Origin: Pardosa pseudoannulata
Taxonomy: Eukaryota > Arthropoda > Arachnida > Araneae > Lycosidae
DNA length: 64,000 nucleotides
Assembly (NCBI GenBank): GCA_032207245.1
Contig: CM063500.1
Span: 79,714,105 to 79,778,104 of the forward strand
Reading direction: 5' to 3'
Shown: positions 45,112-56,478 of the stretch, piece by piece
How the letters are laid out: each line of letters opens with the position of its first letter
Position numbering within the stretch: the stretch's first letter is position 1
Notes under the pieces: generated by a model
Databases searched by the model: none
Seen by the model: only the letters and a program-made list of their open reading frames with translations
What the model was told of the DNA's origin: nothing
Program-made: the position numbers and the translations under genes

Positions 45112-45533
45112 TTAACCTCTTAACGTGCACTCTCGAGTTAACTTGAGAGCGCTAAACTGGCCAAACTATGCACATTCGACATAATTCGAGCGGCGTTGTA
45201 CTTTATGTTGATATAATTTTTCACACTCGAATGTAATCTAGAATTGAAAATAACAATATGTACAGTATAAATAAGTATTTTTACTGATAATGCTTATGCT
45301 GAAATGGGAATTCGTAAAGAAAGATAAAAAAAAGTCGATGTGCGTGTAATATTACAATGTTAGACTATTTTCTGTAATGTTATCAAAATCCAAAATTGCA
45401 ATAAAAACTTGGATTAATATTTCTAATTTTCTTGGCAAGACAACGATCTAAATTGTATTTTTTACTTTAAGAAATTGATTTTTGTGGCCGGCCTTAAAAA
45501 ACAAACAAACAAAAAAACGCATTAAGAGGTTAA
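45112..45533 (+). mobile_element. TTAA family E element, copy in duplicated segment 1
   Basis: A 422-bp element with TTAA at both ends (TTAACCTCTTAACG and GCATTAAGAGGTTAA). Near the left end lie CTCTCGAGTTAACTTGAGAG and a second, weaker TTCGAC...TTCGAG stem. No coding. It contains the intact site CCGGCCTTAAAA at which the copy near 205-714 carries a MITE. Confidence 0.8.
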
Positions 45534-46429
45534 TTGGGGTAGAGCACAGATGAGGTTCGGAAAGAGTTGTTTGACCTTACGTACACATTTATTTTGTTAT
45601 TTTTGATGGAAGAATTTTCATACAGGCTTTCAACTCATATCCAACCATTCTTTCCCATATCTTGTTTCGTTTATTTTTATTTTCCCGTATAATCTTCTGT
45701 CACAGGGGAGGGATTTTTGGTACTAATTTGTCTAGATACTGCAACTTTATTCACAATCAATACTATCAATACTTTGGATAGAAATAACAGTATTTACGCG
45801 TATATTATTATAGATCCTGTATAGATTATACTGGAAAATAAATAAAAATGAACAAGATATTGGAAAGAATCGTTGGATATGAGTAGACAGCAAGTACGAA
45901 AATTTCTTCCATCAAAATTAACAAAAGAGATATGAACATAAGGTTATGACAACGAAATTTTACAAAGTAAGAAATGTCTACTTAAATATTGGTAAAGCGT
46001 GGCACACCGCCACAACTTGTGAAGATGTGAACGAAGATAGTATAATTCATAGAGGGTAAACTTTGAATAAAAGAAGGGAAGTCATACGTTTCAGACGTTA
46101 GTATAGCGTAAATTGAAATCATTTCTATGTGGTTTCTCATAACAATTAGTTTCAAAGAAAATCAGGAATTTCATGCTAATCCTACAAAACATGAACTAAG
46201 ACTGACAACGAATTTAAAAAGAAACAAATTTATAAAATATTTATTCATAAATAATTCTTTAGTCCCTTCAAACTTTTCAAAAATAAACACAGTTATACCA
46301 GCTTTGGTCTAACTTTTATTAAACATCTGAAAGTATTATCAGTACTAGATCAATAAAATGCAATTGAAGAGACGGTAGACCATCTCTTTAATTTTTGCAG
46401 CAAACGAAAAGATGTTATGCTTAAATAAT
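45534..46429. other. Spacer between the two duplicated segments, nothing recognised
   Basis: AT-rich with no supported gene. A 61-codon frame at 46127 has no recognisable features. Confidence 0.4.
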
Positions 46430-47061
46430 ATTAATAACTAAAATGTATAAAAATCTTTCATTAAAGTGATTTTATATTTGAATTTCAGTTCTCTATTATG
46501 TCTTTTGAAAATACACTTTGTGCTTACTCGATAATTTTCTAGTGTTTTCTTTCTAAAGTCTAACATCTAGGTTTCTTTAGTAAACATTTCAATCTTTGAA
46601 TATTAAATGTTACGTATATGTTAAAGGGGGGGGGGGCAAAGGAATTTTAGAAATTCTTAACCCCTTAAAGTGCACGCTCGAGTTAAATCGAGCACGCTAA
46701 ACTGACCAAACTGCACACTCGAGATAAATCGAGCGGTGTTGTACTTTATGCTGCTATAATTTTTCGCACTCTAATGCAATCAGGAATTGAAAATAACAAT
46801 ATGTACAGTATAAATAAGTAATTTTATTGATAATAGTGTTTATTCTGAAATGGGAATTCGAAAAGATAAAAAATATGTGCTTGCAATATTATAATATTTG
46901 ACTATTTTCTGCAATGTTATCAAAATCCAAAAATACAATAAATATTTTGATTATTTTTGTAGTTTTCTTGGCAAGACAACATTCTAAATTGTGTGTTTTT
47001 TACATTAAAAAAATTGAATTTTTTTCCCGTACTTTTTCAAAAAACTGCATTAAGAGGTTAA
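46430..47061 (+). repeat. Segmental duplication, copy 2 (empty SINE site)
   Basis: Matches 44690-45533. The sequence GCTTACTCGATAATTTTCTA at about 46522-46541 is the uninterrupted form of the SINE target. Confidence 0.8.
46657..47061 (+). mobile_element. TTAA family E element, copy in duplicated segment 2
   Basis: A 405-bp TTAA-bounded element (TTAACCCCTTAAAGTG and GCATTAAGAGGTTAA). It shows two tandem stem-loops near the left end, GCTCGA-GTTAAA-TCGAGC and CTCGAGATAAATCGAG, cleaner than in the other copy. Confidence 0.82.
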
Positions 47062-47449
47062 TGTGCAATAAATAAATCATTTTTTAAAATGAAAGTCTAT
47101 GTATTATCTACCTTTTGCTTTAACGTTAGACGTTATTCTGTTCTTGCCGAACGCTGTTACTACAGCGATGTATTCAAAACATTTAAAAATTTTAAAGGAA
47201 GTAAACACAACCAATATATAAGATTTCATTAAACAGATTTGCAGCTCACGAAAGTTTCTTTTCAACTTTTAAGTCTCTGTAAACTCGCCGAGCTGTTTGC
47301 GAAGTTTCTATTTCCGATTGTAAGTCGTACTCTAGTCATTTGGGTATGATTTCGCATGGGTCTAGTATAAGGAGCAGGTATGGAGAAATAATCAGCCATA
47401 GAAGTTTAAACTTAACAATGTTGATTTTTTTTACAACAAAAAAAAAATT

Positions 47450-48549
47450 TTAAAGAAAAATATATATTCATTATATTATTAATATTTTTATATATTTTAT
47501 AAAAAATAAATATATATATATTTTTATTATATGAAAAAAATTGTATTTGTTTATAATTTTAATATGTATATATAAATATGTATATTGTATATATGTATTT
47601 TATATGTATAAACATTGTTTAAATGTAATTAATATTTGTATTTATGTATATGTATATATTATGTAAAATTTGTAAAAAAAAATTTTTATATATTTTAATG
47701 TATTCTATATGTTTCAAATATTATAATATATTTGAAAAATGTATTGAAATAAAAAATAAGTATATATAATGAAAAATGTTTATATGTATAATGAAAAAAT
47801 TTTATAGTATATGATATTATTTGTATTTTTATATATTATATATTATGAAAATTGATAATGTATTAATATTATATATGTAATTTTATATATATTATATTTT
47901 AAAAATATTATAATGATAGTATATATATTGATTTGTTTATGTATAAATATATTTGCAAATATATATTGTATAAAAAATGTTTTATTGTATGTATATATGT
48001 ATTGATATAATTTGTATAATGTATATGTTATAAATATGTATATATGTTTATGTTGATTTTGGTATATATGTTTGTATATGTATATATGTATTTGTATATT
48101 TTTGTATATATGTTTGTATATATATATATGTATTTATATATGTATATATGTATATGTATATATTTGTGTGTTTATTTATATGTAAATGTTTATGTATATG
48201 GTTATGTATAATGTAATTTTTATATATATGTATTTATATATATGTATTTCTATATGTATATTTATATTTGTATATATTTATGGTGTATTTTATGTATATT
48301 TTTGTATATATATTATGTTTATTTATGTATTATATTGTATTTATATATTGTAAGATATATATGTATAAACTTAAATTTATGTATATATTTATGTTGTATA
48401 TATATATGTATATATATATATGTATATATATATGTATATATATTATGTATATATATTTGTTTATATATATATGTTTTATATATGTATATTATATATGATA
48501 AAATATATGTATATATATAAATATGTATATATATGATATATATATGTTA

Positions 48550-48580
<31 letters not shown>

Positions 48581-48910
48581 TGTATATATATTTATTGTAT
48601 ATATATATATGTGTATATTTTATATGTATATATTATGTATGTATGTATATATATATGTATATATATATATGTATTTATATATGTATATATATATGTATAT
48701 ATGTATGTATATATATATATATGTATATATATATGTTATATAATGTATATATATATATGTATATTTGTATATATGTATATATATATATGTATATATTTAT
48801 ATGTATATATGTATGTATATATATATGTATGTATATATGTATATATGTATTTGTATTTATTGTGTGTATATATGTTATTTGTATATATTGTGTGTGTATA
48901 TATATATATC
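47450..48910. repeat. TATA/TATG low-complexity region
   Basis: About 1.4 kb of TATATG, TATATT and TATTTG repeats that become more regular toward the right. It ends abruptly at a GC-richer block (48911). Long Tyr/Ile/Met frames here are artefacts. Confidence 0.9.
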
Positions 48911-49150
48911 GTCCAGAGAGGAGATTACTCTAGACAACCTGCTCATCTCAAAGTTCAGCCGAGAGTCCCTCCCGTTTCTCCTTTTCCAAACAGAAAACCT
49001 CGGTTTTAGGGGAGATCGACCTCCCCTCTCGTTGACCTTTGTCCTTGGAGTAGCCGAAACACCCTTTGGTGCCCAGCCGAAGCGGTCACACAAAGCACAG
49101 TTTCTTTTCTCTGTCGGTACGTTGACAAAAACGGCACACTTGACACTTTA
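48911..49150. other. GC-rich unassigned block
   Basis: About 240 bp of near-balanced composition, sharply bounded on the left by the microsatellite. Frames on both strands are open, but neither looks like a known protein. Confidence 0.3.
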
Positions 49151-49598
49151 ATCGTCCGTATGTCAAAAGGACCATCACTGGTTCCCCTTCCCCCTCAAAA
49201 AATAATAATGGCTTTAGCACCTAATTAAAAGGTAGCAAAAATATATTAATTTTTATGCAGACTTAAATTGGCATCATCTATTACATTTTTCTTGCATCAT
49301 TATTTCATACATCATCATTTTCAAAGCAAATTTTCTAATGCAATACGGATAAATACGTATTTCATTAATAAAAGAAACAAAGAATTGCCTTCATTTATAA
49401 TTTTGCGTATGTATTCAGCAATAAATATGTAATTCATAATGAAGTATCATTCCCCCTTTTTGTAATAAACATTTTTAAATGTAATTAAATCCTTTGCTGG
49501 TAGTGGTATGTCGACAAACTAAAGCGGACAAAGTGTAATAAGAGATTTGAAAAAAAATTTTCAATTTTACAACTCCTCTTCAACCTCCACTCAAAATA

Positions 49599-49718
49599 CG
49601 TGTTCTGCAAAGATCGGTCGATTTACTTGAAAAATTGAAATAAAAAATAAGTATCTAACGTGTTCTGCAAAAATCGGTCGATTTACTTAAAAATTGGAAA
49701 AAGAATTTACCAAGTATC
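49599..49718 (+). repeat. 60-bp tandem duplication
   Basis: ACGTGTTCTGCAAAGATCGG and TCGATTTACTTGAAAAATTG recur exactly 60 bases later with few changes. The surrounding 49150-49840 holds nothing else recognisable apart from a (TTTAA)n run near 49735. Confidence 0.85.
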
Positions 49719-50030
49719 TAAAAATTTATTATTTAATTTAATTTAATTTATTAAAAATTTATTATTAAAAGTATTTAAAATAATCAAATTTTGAAACATT
49801 TTTCCTCAAAATGTTGTTTTTGATTAAGAATCAATTTGTTGAGTTACGATCCCCTCGCCAGATTTCAAACGCCACGTTGCAAGCACGCCACGCACGCAAG
49901 CTGCAAGCACGCCAGTTTCGCCAAATGTGGTTGAAGCACCAACAAGATCCATGATTAGAAACAGGAGAGTGGGCTAAGAAGAGGAGTTGAATAAAATGAA
50001 GTGACGGCTGGATTTTGCGGCGAGTAAACT

Positions 50031-50040
50031 CGCGCATGCG
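50031..50040. promoter_or_regulatory. NRF1-like palindrome in a GC-rich upstream region
   Basis: CGCGCATGCG lies about 190 bases before the start codon, within a GC- and CpG-richer stretch (about 49845-50095) that contrasts with the AT-rich surroundings. It matches the core GCGCATGCG of the NRF1 site, which marks housekeeping promoters in animals. A possible 5' UTR donor, GTAATA, follows at 50096 and would pair with the acceptor at 50226-50227, giving a 132-base intron. Promoter function is inferred. Confidence 0.4.
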
Positions 50041-50231
50041 TAGAGTTATTTTCCGCGCTTTGTGATCCGTTGTCGCTAGACGCTAGTTAGCAATAGTAAT
50101 AACTTTCGATAAGAACAGGATAGCGTTGTAGGGTTATAGTACCATTGCTTTTATGTTTCTGCTTTAAAAGGGCAGAAAGTGTTTAACGTACATAATCTAT
50201 TAATTTATTCCTAATTATCTTTTACAGGACC

Positions 50232-50801
50232 ATGAATGCTTCTTTAATGGAATACATGGAATTTCTGGCTACTGACGATTTACTGGTAGCTTCAACCCGT
50301 GCAATCGGCATCACAATTAATTTCTTTTGGTCTCCAGTTTTTCCGTTCTGCTTGGCTGTTTACTTTGGCTTCACTTATTTGGTGGCTTGGAAACTTAAGA
50401 ATTGTTCTATCACTTCGAACTCCATCGTGCTCGTCGGCCAGGTGCTGTTGGCTTCTTCCTTGCTCTTCTGTTTCCAAAGCATATATCACTTCCACGATTC
50501 TTCCTTTATCAAAAGTTTCATGTTCTGCTGTATTTCGTGCTGTCTTAATTCCTTTTCTATGCTCATTAGTTATGACTTCAGAAGTCCGCCAAACCAGAAA
50601 CTGGGATTGTTGTTGAGTGCTGTGGGCACGATCGTTAACTTGTTTTCTGCCTTTCACATATACAACAGTCAGTGGAGTCATATCGCCCACATTCCATACA
50701 TTCTTGGATTGCATATTTTCGTGATTGGTTTGACCATATTGTGCATGCATATGTTAAATGCAGTATACGAAGTTTCCTTAATGGCAATTAAGAAAAAATA
50801 G
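50232..50801 (+). CDS. Five-pass membrane protein, second member of the pair, family unknown
   Basis: A 189-codon frame whose ATG has ACC before it (strong context). It lies four bases after a 3' splice site, TTATCTTTTACAG|GACC, so the gene has a 5' UTR intron and all coding in one exon. Hydrophobic segments lie at about 28-52, 64-84, 94-113, 122-142 and 153-175, and the tail is MAIKKK. Cysteines cluster in the third span (CCISCC). Its base composition is clearly higher in GC than the flanks. AATAAA at 50929-50934 gives a plausible poly(A) signal. It probably shares ancestry with the protein at 1560-2084, judged by matching topology and spacing rather than strong identity. An open frame on the opposite strand is a shadow of this gene. 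Confidence 0.82.
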   Translation: MNASLMEYMEFLATDDLLVASTRAIGITINFFWSPVFPFCLAVYFGFTYLVAWKLKNCSITSNSIVLVGQVLLASSLLFCFQSIYHFHDSSFIKSFMFCCISCCLNSFSMLISYDFRSPPNQKLGLLLSAVGTIVNLFSAFHIYNSQWSHIAHIPYILGLHIFVIGLTILCMHMLNAVYEVSLMAIKKK

Positions 50802-50928
50802 AGGAAATGTTCAAAATGTATCATCGATGCTTATGCTCTATGTAAAGGTCTATTATAATTTCTTTAATAACATTTTTTTTAAATTTACATCCGATTTTAC
50901 TAGAATGCCAGAATGTACTTTATAAAAG

Positions 50929-50934
50929 AATAAA
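50929..50934 (+). terminator. Polyadenylation signal of the second membrane-protein gene
   Basis: AATAAA about 130 bases after the stop at 50801, followed by TTTTCTTGTGTTTTTAC. A TTAA-bounded element begins only about 60 bases further on. Confidence 0.5.
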
Positions 50935-50990
50935 ACTTCTCTGAAATCTGTAGTTTTCTTGTGTTTTTACTGTTAACCTCTTGCCTTATA

Positions 50991-51557
50991 TTAACCCCTT
51001 CCGGTAAAATGACGAGTCTAGCTCGTCATTAGTTTTTCATTCCATACCTCACAATGACGAGCTACACTCGTCATGCGATTAAAGTTAGTGTTAAATATGA
51101 TAATTAATTTTGTTTAAAGTTTCTAGTGCACTGAATTTGGCAACACTTTTATCACTTGTGAAAATCACAAGTCACTATTGCATATTGTTTACTTGGTACA
51201 AGTCATTGCCAAATTAATGAGTCAGAATAAAAGAAAACCTACTAAAAAATGCCGTGTGTGTTACAAGAATCAAATTAAAAGTGAGACTACTTGGCGGCGT
51301 AAACAATTAAGAATTCCTTTGCACTTTGTTTTGAAAAGTACCACTAGCTTGAAGACTATTATCTGTATACCTTATTAATGTTTTGCTTTGATATTTTCTT
51401 AATTTTACTGTATCTGATATTATTTAACACTATGTAAAAAGTGGATTTTAATTAAGAATATGTAAGAATTGTAAAATGAAACAAGTTTTTTAAATAAAAA
51501 TTAAGTGGTTATTTCATGCACAGTTTTTCATTATTAAACCATACCGGAAGGGGTTAA
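50991..51557 (+). mobile_element. piggyBac-derived family A element, copy 5
   Basis: A 567-bp TTAA-bounded copy lying just after the poly(A) signal of the membrane-protein gene. Both stem-loops are intact. The 66-codon frame at 51178-51378 (MHIVYLVQVIAKLMSQNKRK and on) is the best preserved, with KKCRVCYKN in which the C-x2-C pair is intact. The later cysteines of the piggyBac motif are replaced in all copies. Confidence 0.82.
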
Positions 51558-52130
51558 TCGAGCGACCATTGTGTGTGCCACTTTCGATGAAAGCTTTTCT
51601 CATGCGTCGTGACCAGAAGCAGTTTCATCACGGGCTAAATTGTAAGCGTACCAGTGGACATTAATAGTACTGCATTTACTATTTAATAAAACCAAAGAAT
51701 TTGATAATTATGTTTTTATTTAACATATTTCTGTTTTGGTTATATAACAAAAGTAAAAAATTTCAGTCGTTTAAATATTTTCTATGTAAAATTTATTGCG
51801 TGAATAACCTGTAAGTGAATAATGTGTAATATTAATCAATTTTGTAAGGGATATTGTTTTATTACTAACATTTTAAACCAATGGCAGGAAATTAAAAATT
51901 TTCCAGTGTGTGATATTTCTCGAAACAGTCAGGAACATATAGGGCAACTTTACACTTTTGCATTCCCACGTTGTTTCATTGCGCTTCTTATGCTTTGCGC
52001 AAACTTAAAGTCCTGGCTGGTTTTTGTTTTGTTGGCGTGGGATTAATGTTTTGGAAAATGTCCCCAATTTCGTTTATTCTGAATAAACAACCTCTTATAT
52101 TGCAACTGTCCAGCAAACTTTATCGCGTCA
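51558..52130. other. Unassigned stretch after the family A element
   Basis: Overlapping short frames at 51822 and 51971 lack any family resemblance. No element ends were identified. Confidence 0.35.
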
Positions 52131-52134
52131 ATAG

Positions 52135-52268
52135 TTTGATACGAGCTTTTCACTTTTGGTCAGAAAGAAACATAACATGTCTGACACGAACTTTTCACTT
52201 TTGGCCAGACAGAATCATCACGTGTGTGATATGAGGTTTTCATTTTAGCACAGCAGTACGATCACGTC
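52135..52268 (+). repeat. Three diverged tandem copies of a 43-46 bp unit
   Basis: GATACGAGCTTTTCACTTTT, GACACGAACTTTTCACTTTT and GATATGAGGTTTTCATTTTA start successive copies, each followed by a GG.CAGA...ATCA.G or similar segment. Copy number may extend to the left (GATGAAAGCTTTTC near 51587). Confidence 0.65.
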
Positions 52269-52282
52269 TCCCATACGTTGTT

Positions 52283-52905
52283 TTAACCCTCTAAGCGGTT
52301 CGCACGTACAATTCCGCCAAACCGATGATGTTTTCAAAGCGGTTGTGACGCACAATTTTCGACCTCCAAAAACGTTCCGAAAATGGATGTAATGTACATT
52401 TCTGCCAGTGTTTGAGGTAGGAGGGTCAGGTCGATTGTTTAGAAACTGCATCCCTCTTTGACTGATATTTATTGAGGGATGCACCCCTACTCTCTGAGGC
52501 ACAAAGACGCTGATAGCTTTGCATGGCTTTGTAAATCTCTATTTCGAAGTATTTCGTTTACGGTAACAGATGTATCTCTGATTGTACCCCTTAAATATCT
52601 TGTTTAACTTTAAAGAATACTCTTAAAGAATATTTTTATTTGTACTTTTAGAATCCATTATTTCTTATGATCTTCGAGTCTTGAGGATCTTTGTGTATTA
52701 AAGATTAACAAGCTATAATATCTATTTATATATCTATTAATAACAGGAAGTAAATGGACAATAACGAGGGTGGGTTCCCCGTATTCCATTTTGTCGACAA
52801 AGGGTTAAGTAAAAAATCATAGAACGCTTTGACCATTGACACAATAAACCTTTAGCGTATTTTTTGGAGACAATTTTTAATCGGTGTGTTCCACTCGGAG
52901 GATTA
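52283..52905. mobile_element. TTAA family D element
   Basis: About 620 bp between TTAACCCTCTAAGCGG and CCACTCGGAGGATTAA. The tandem pair GCGGTTCGCACG and GCGGTTGTGACG follows the left end. Interior blocks are shared with the broken copy at 26110-26496. No coding found. Confidence 0.55.
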
Positions 52906-54880
52906 AGGCAAAGGGTTAATAATGAGATAGTAATTCAAGTTTAAGATAGGGTGCTTTAAATATTTAGGGATCAAAGTCTAAAGTATTTAGTTATTCAGGG
53001 GGATAAAATAGTTTTGATAATGAACAGAGGATAGTAGAGGGGGCTATGATTTTTGTCGTATCCCTTTTCTTGAATCTGTATTAGTGGATGGAAAACTGAG
53101 AAAAAATAAGGAAATCTGGTTGGGTGGGGGAATTGTATACAAAATGCTTAGTTTATTACTAAATTGCGGATGATCAAAATTTGAATCACTCCTTTCCTCG
53201 GGAAAAATCTTAACATTTCTTTTTTTACTTTCAAATATTCGTGTTGTAATATCGTAACTTCTTGATCAAAGCCCATTATTACTAATTTGAAGGTCTTCTG
53301 TTTATATCATACCCTTAGGGGAGATTTTATGAGTTTGGATTAAAGTTTTTCACACTTCTGATGCAATCCTACTCAGCCTATAGGAGTTTGGACTGCATTA
53401 GTTCCGTATCCTGGACTGAGTCCCACTTACTGTTACTAAAATAAGATGAACTGAATAATGGGTTTCAAACTTGATGTTGCATGTCCCCTTTAGCGTACCT
53501 CGGAGGTCCTGAAAAATTTAGGAAAAGGCCAAGTTGTGGTGAAGGAGAGAACTATTATTTAGGATTCATGCCGTAGGTGCAAGGCAAGATTTTCTCTTTT
53601 GCAGAGAGGTTGGCATGGATATTGGCGAAGACCAGGAACTTGGATGCTAAAGGAGGTGACCAGAGTTTAAAGTTGAGGAGAGAAGGAAATTTTAGAGGAT
53701 CAGTACTTCTAACGGTTAGTTATTCTAGGAGAAGACAGGCAGATGAGTTGTTGCTTGTAAGAGGTCAGACTGACTGATTTTTGTCATTTCGAGCATTTAT
53801 TTTCTTGAATCTGTATTAGTTTCTTACAAAAATAAGGAGTCTGATTCTGATTGGGTTCAGAGATGAAAAGCGCTTTTAAAATGAATATTTCTAATATTTT
53901 TTATTTGAATATTTAATATATCTGTAGAGATGATTTATGTTATGATGTATTTATACACTTTCAATACAAACATACAAAAAATTTATATATTGATTATGTT
54001 ATTGGTGCTGATTTCCTTAATTGGTAAAATTGTTCTTGATGCATTGTCGGAGAATTATCCCTTTGGATGAACTTCCAAAGGGTGAAGCTTTGCACTCGAT
54101 TACAAACTCGTCACTTTTCCCAATTTCCAACTTTATAGTAAGATGACCTTGAATCAGTACTAACAATTCTGCTCTTTCTCTGATCATACATGGATATATT
54201 TTGGGTGTCTGATAAGTTTAAACTGGTATCCTAAAGGCCTTTAGGCTACCTCGTAGTGAAAAATTATGTAGGTAAATGGTACTACATAGATGAAAGAAAA
54301 TTTAACGATAGTCTTGAAATGAAATTTTCTTTTGACGATGGTTTACACCATATATACAGGACTTTTCATTTTAAAGGAGGTGACCAGAGACCTCTCGGGG
54401 GCAAGTTGAGGAGAGAAGAAAATACTAGGAGGAATCCCCGACAAATCGATATATCAGTGACGAATGGTGACATAAGCATTGAATTTACTATAGGCTTGCT
54501 ATGCACTTTTGTAGTGGGTTTTACTTTCACAAGCATTAACTATCAAATTCGTTATTTAAATATGTCTCCAAAATAATATAGGTGTGGACGAAAAGAAAAA
54601 AAATATAAAACTAAAGAAATCTATCAATCTAAGTAAAGCCTTTTAATAAGCTTTAACATGAGATGAATGAACTTTTAAAATGCTATAAAAATTTAATTAG
54701 AAAAAAATTAGAAGATTGTGAAGTAAACCACATGAGTTTTTATCCTAGAATAATATTAATTGTTCAGTAATTCTGCTGTAATGTTAGGGATTAGGGATTT
54801 GGCTAATGTGTTTAATTTAGCTGTTGAAGTAGAAGTCAACGTTGAATTACTAGATTATGTTAATGAAGATAACAAATAAG
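52906..54880. other. Unassigned region with a short shared block
   Basis: AAAGGAGGTGACCAGAG followed by AAGTTGAGGAGAGAAG occurs twice (53651-53688 and 54374-54420), the second with an 11-14 base insertion. The 106-codon frame at 54256-54576 and the 66-codon frame at 53577 contain these blocks. They have no recognisable domain, so coding is unproven. Confidence 0.35.
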
Positions 54881-55033
54881 GAGGCTTACTCTGAACGTTG
54901 CGAGTCGGTCCGGACGTTTGTTGTGACGTTACTTTGACGCAGCTTGATGATATGCCAGCAAATGATCAAGGTGACGTCAAAGTAACGTCAAATTGAATGT
55001 GCGAACCGACTCGTAACGTCCAGAGTAAGCCCC
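54881..55033. mobile_element. Foldback MITE M1, complete copy
   Basis: The arms GGCTTACTCTGAACGTTGCG and CGTAACGTCCAGAGTAAGCC are almost fully complementary. Inner arms CGTTACTTTGACGCAGCTTG and CAAGGTGACGTCAAAGTAAC pair too, making a long hairpin of about 150 bp. Confidence 0.85.
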
Positions 55034-55052
55034 AAGGATCTAAAGGCCAATC

Positions 55053-55170
55053 ACACCAAAGTCGTTTAACGGCCAACCTCGATTAATCTCTGTTTAAACT
55101 ATGAATTTCGTCAGACCATTAGTTGACGCCAAGGGTTAATCACGGTTATTTGTTAAACGACTTTGGTGAG
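55053..55170. mobile_element. Foldback MITE M2, copy 2
   Basis: CACCAAAGTCGTTTAACGG and TTGTTAAACGACTTTGGTG face each other, with ATTAATCTCTGTTTAAAC inside as in the copy at 35294-35410. It lies only 20 bp from an M1 copy; at 34.8-35.4 kb the two also lie close together. Confidence 0.85.
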
Positions 55171-55248
55171 ACCGGCTCTAAAAGAACGAAAAACGCTGTA
55201 AAATAGGTGAAGATGTCGTGTTGAAGAGAAAAAACTAAAGTTAGTAGT

Positions 55249-56460
55249 AAATGAGTTCCAACATAGAAGTGGTTCTAAACTGGCCCACGTCGACACTTTA
55301 AGTAGAATTCAAGTTCTTACTAATCAGTTTCATGATTTTATTGTACATTCAATCAAACAAGCACAAAAACATGATCCCCATATTCTAGCTATAAAAGCTC
55401 TTCTTCAGAATCGTCCATATGATAATTGTCTAAAACAGGATATTTTATAAAAATTTATTGATGGTGCAGAAATAATAGTTGTTCCCAAAGAAATGCAGTA
55501 TCAAATAATACAAAATGTTCACGACAGAGATCATTTCTCAACTGAAAGAACCCTTGACCACGTAAAACATAACTATTTTATTTCAGAGTTGCAATCCAAA
55601 ATTTAAAAATATATTTCTAATTGTGTGACGTGCCTTTAAAAATCAGAAGATCTGGTAAATAAGATTTCCTACATCCTCTTCATAAAAATCACATACCTCT
55701 GGAGACTTACCATGTTGATCACCTTGGTCCCTTGACGACATCGAACAAAACTTTCAAACACATTTTATCTGAGACCGACTCTTTCACCAAATTTGAAGGG
55801 TTGTATCGCCCAAAATCTACATCTGCTTCTGAAGTCACTTCAAAACTAAACATTCAAAAAAACTATATTTGGAAACCCTCATTTCCTTATAACTGACCGT
55901 GGACCAGCGTTCACCTCCGACGAATTTACAACTTATTGTGCGGATGAAAATATTTCTTTACACAACATTACTACCGGACTGCTAAGTGCGAATGTCAAGT
56001 AGATCATCTTAACAGAACTGTTATTGCAGTTTTATCGAAACTGTCATCCGACGATCCGACCAAGTGGTTCAAATATGTTCCTTCTGTAAAACGAATACTC
56101 AATTCCATTTTCCATTGCAACATTAAATCTATCTACACCTTTTGAATTACTCATTGGCACAAAAATGAATACTAAAAGGGATCTCCGCATTCAACAGTTG
56201 CTGCGAGTTGAATGTACCGACAAATGATACTTTTTACGAAAAATTGCAAAAGAACAAATTCAAAAAGTTCAGAATGAAAATCAACGAGCTTACAACCTTC
56301 GAAGAAAACCTCCACGAAAATATAGCATCAATGACTTAGTTGCTATCAAAATAACTCAAAATGGACCTAGACAAAAACTCAATAACAAATTTTTTGGTCG
56401 ATGACCCTACGAAAACGAGCACTTGAACCTCATTCCTTTGAGGTAAACCTCTGGTGGTTA
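55249..56460 (+). pseudogene. Ty3/gypsy-type retrotransposon pol remnant (RNase H end and integrase)
   Basis: Pieces in different frames follow the order expected for a gypsy-type pol. First comes HRSGSKLAHVDTLSR (end of RNase H). Next are a histidine/cysteine zinc-binding integrase N-terminus (near 55520-55640), DHLGP, and the integrase core piece LITDRGPAFTSDEFTTYC near 55890. A basic C-terminal part (NLRRKPPRKYS) lies near 56300. Stops and frameshifts separate them, so no functional protein is made. Reverse transcriptase, protease and gag are not visible upstream, where foldback MITEs lie instead. Confidence 0.8.
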
Positions 56461-56478
56461 CATAAAAGGCGTGTCATT

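Larger units (their letters stand above)
44690..45533 (+). repeat. Segmental duplication, copy 1 (with SINE)
   Basis: From GAATTTCAGTTCTCCAGTAC through TTTCTTTAGTAAACATTTCA and ATCTTTGAATATTAAATATT to the end of a TTAA family E element, this matches 46430-47061 in the same order. The only large difference is the SINE at 44798-44981. Confidence 0.8.

Noticed and set aside
50292..50750. 152-codon open frame opposite the membrane-protein gene
   Set aside because: A shadow of the plus-strand gene. It lacks hydrophobic or domain structure, and the plus-strand frame has the start context, splice site and poly(A) signal.
54256..54576. Host gene of 106 codons
   Set aside because: It contains a block shared with 53651-53688 that looks repetitive, shows no recognisable domain and has no splice or poly(A) context. 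Kept only as an unassigned region.
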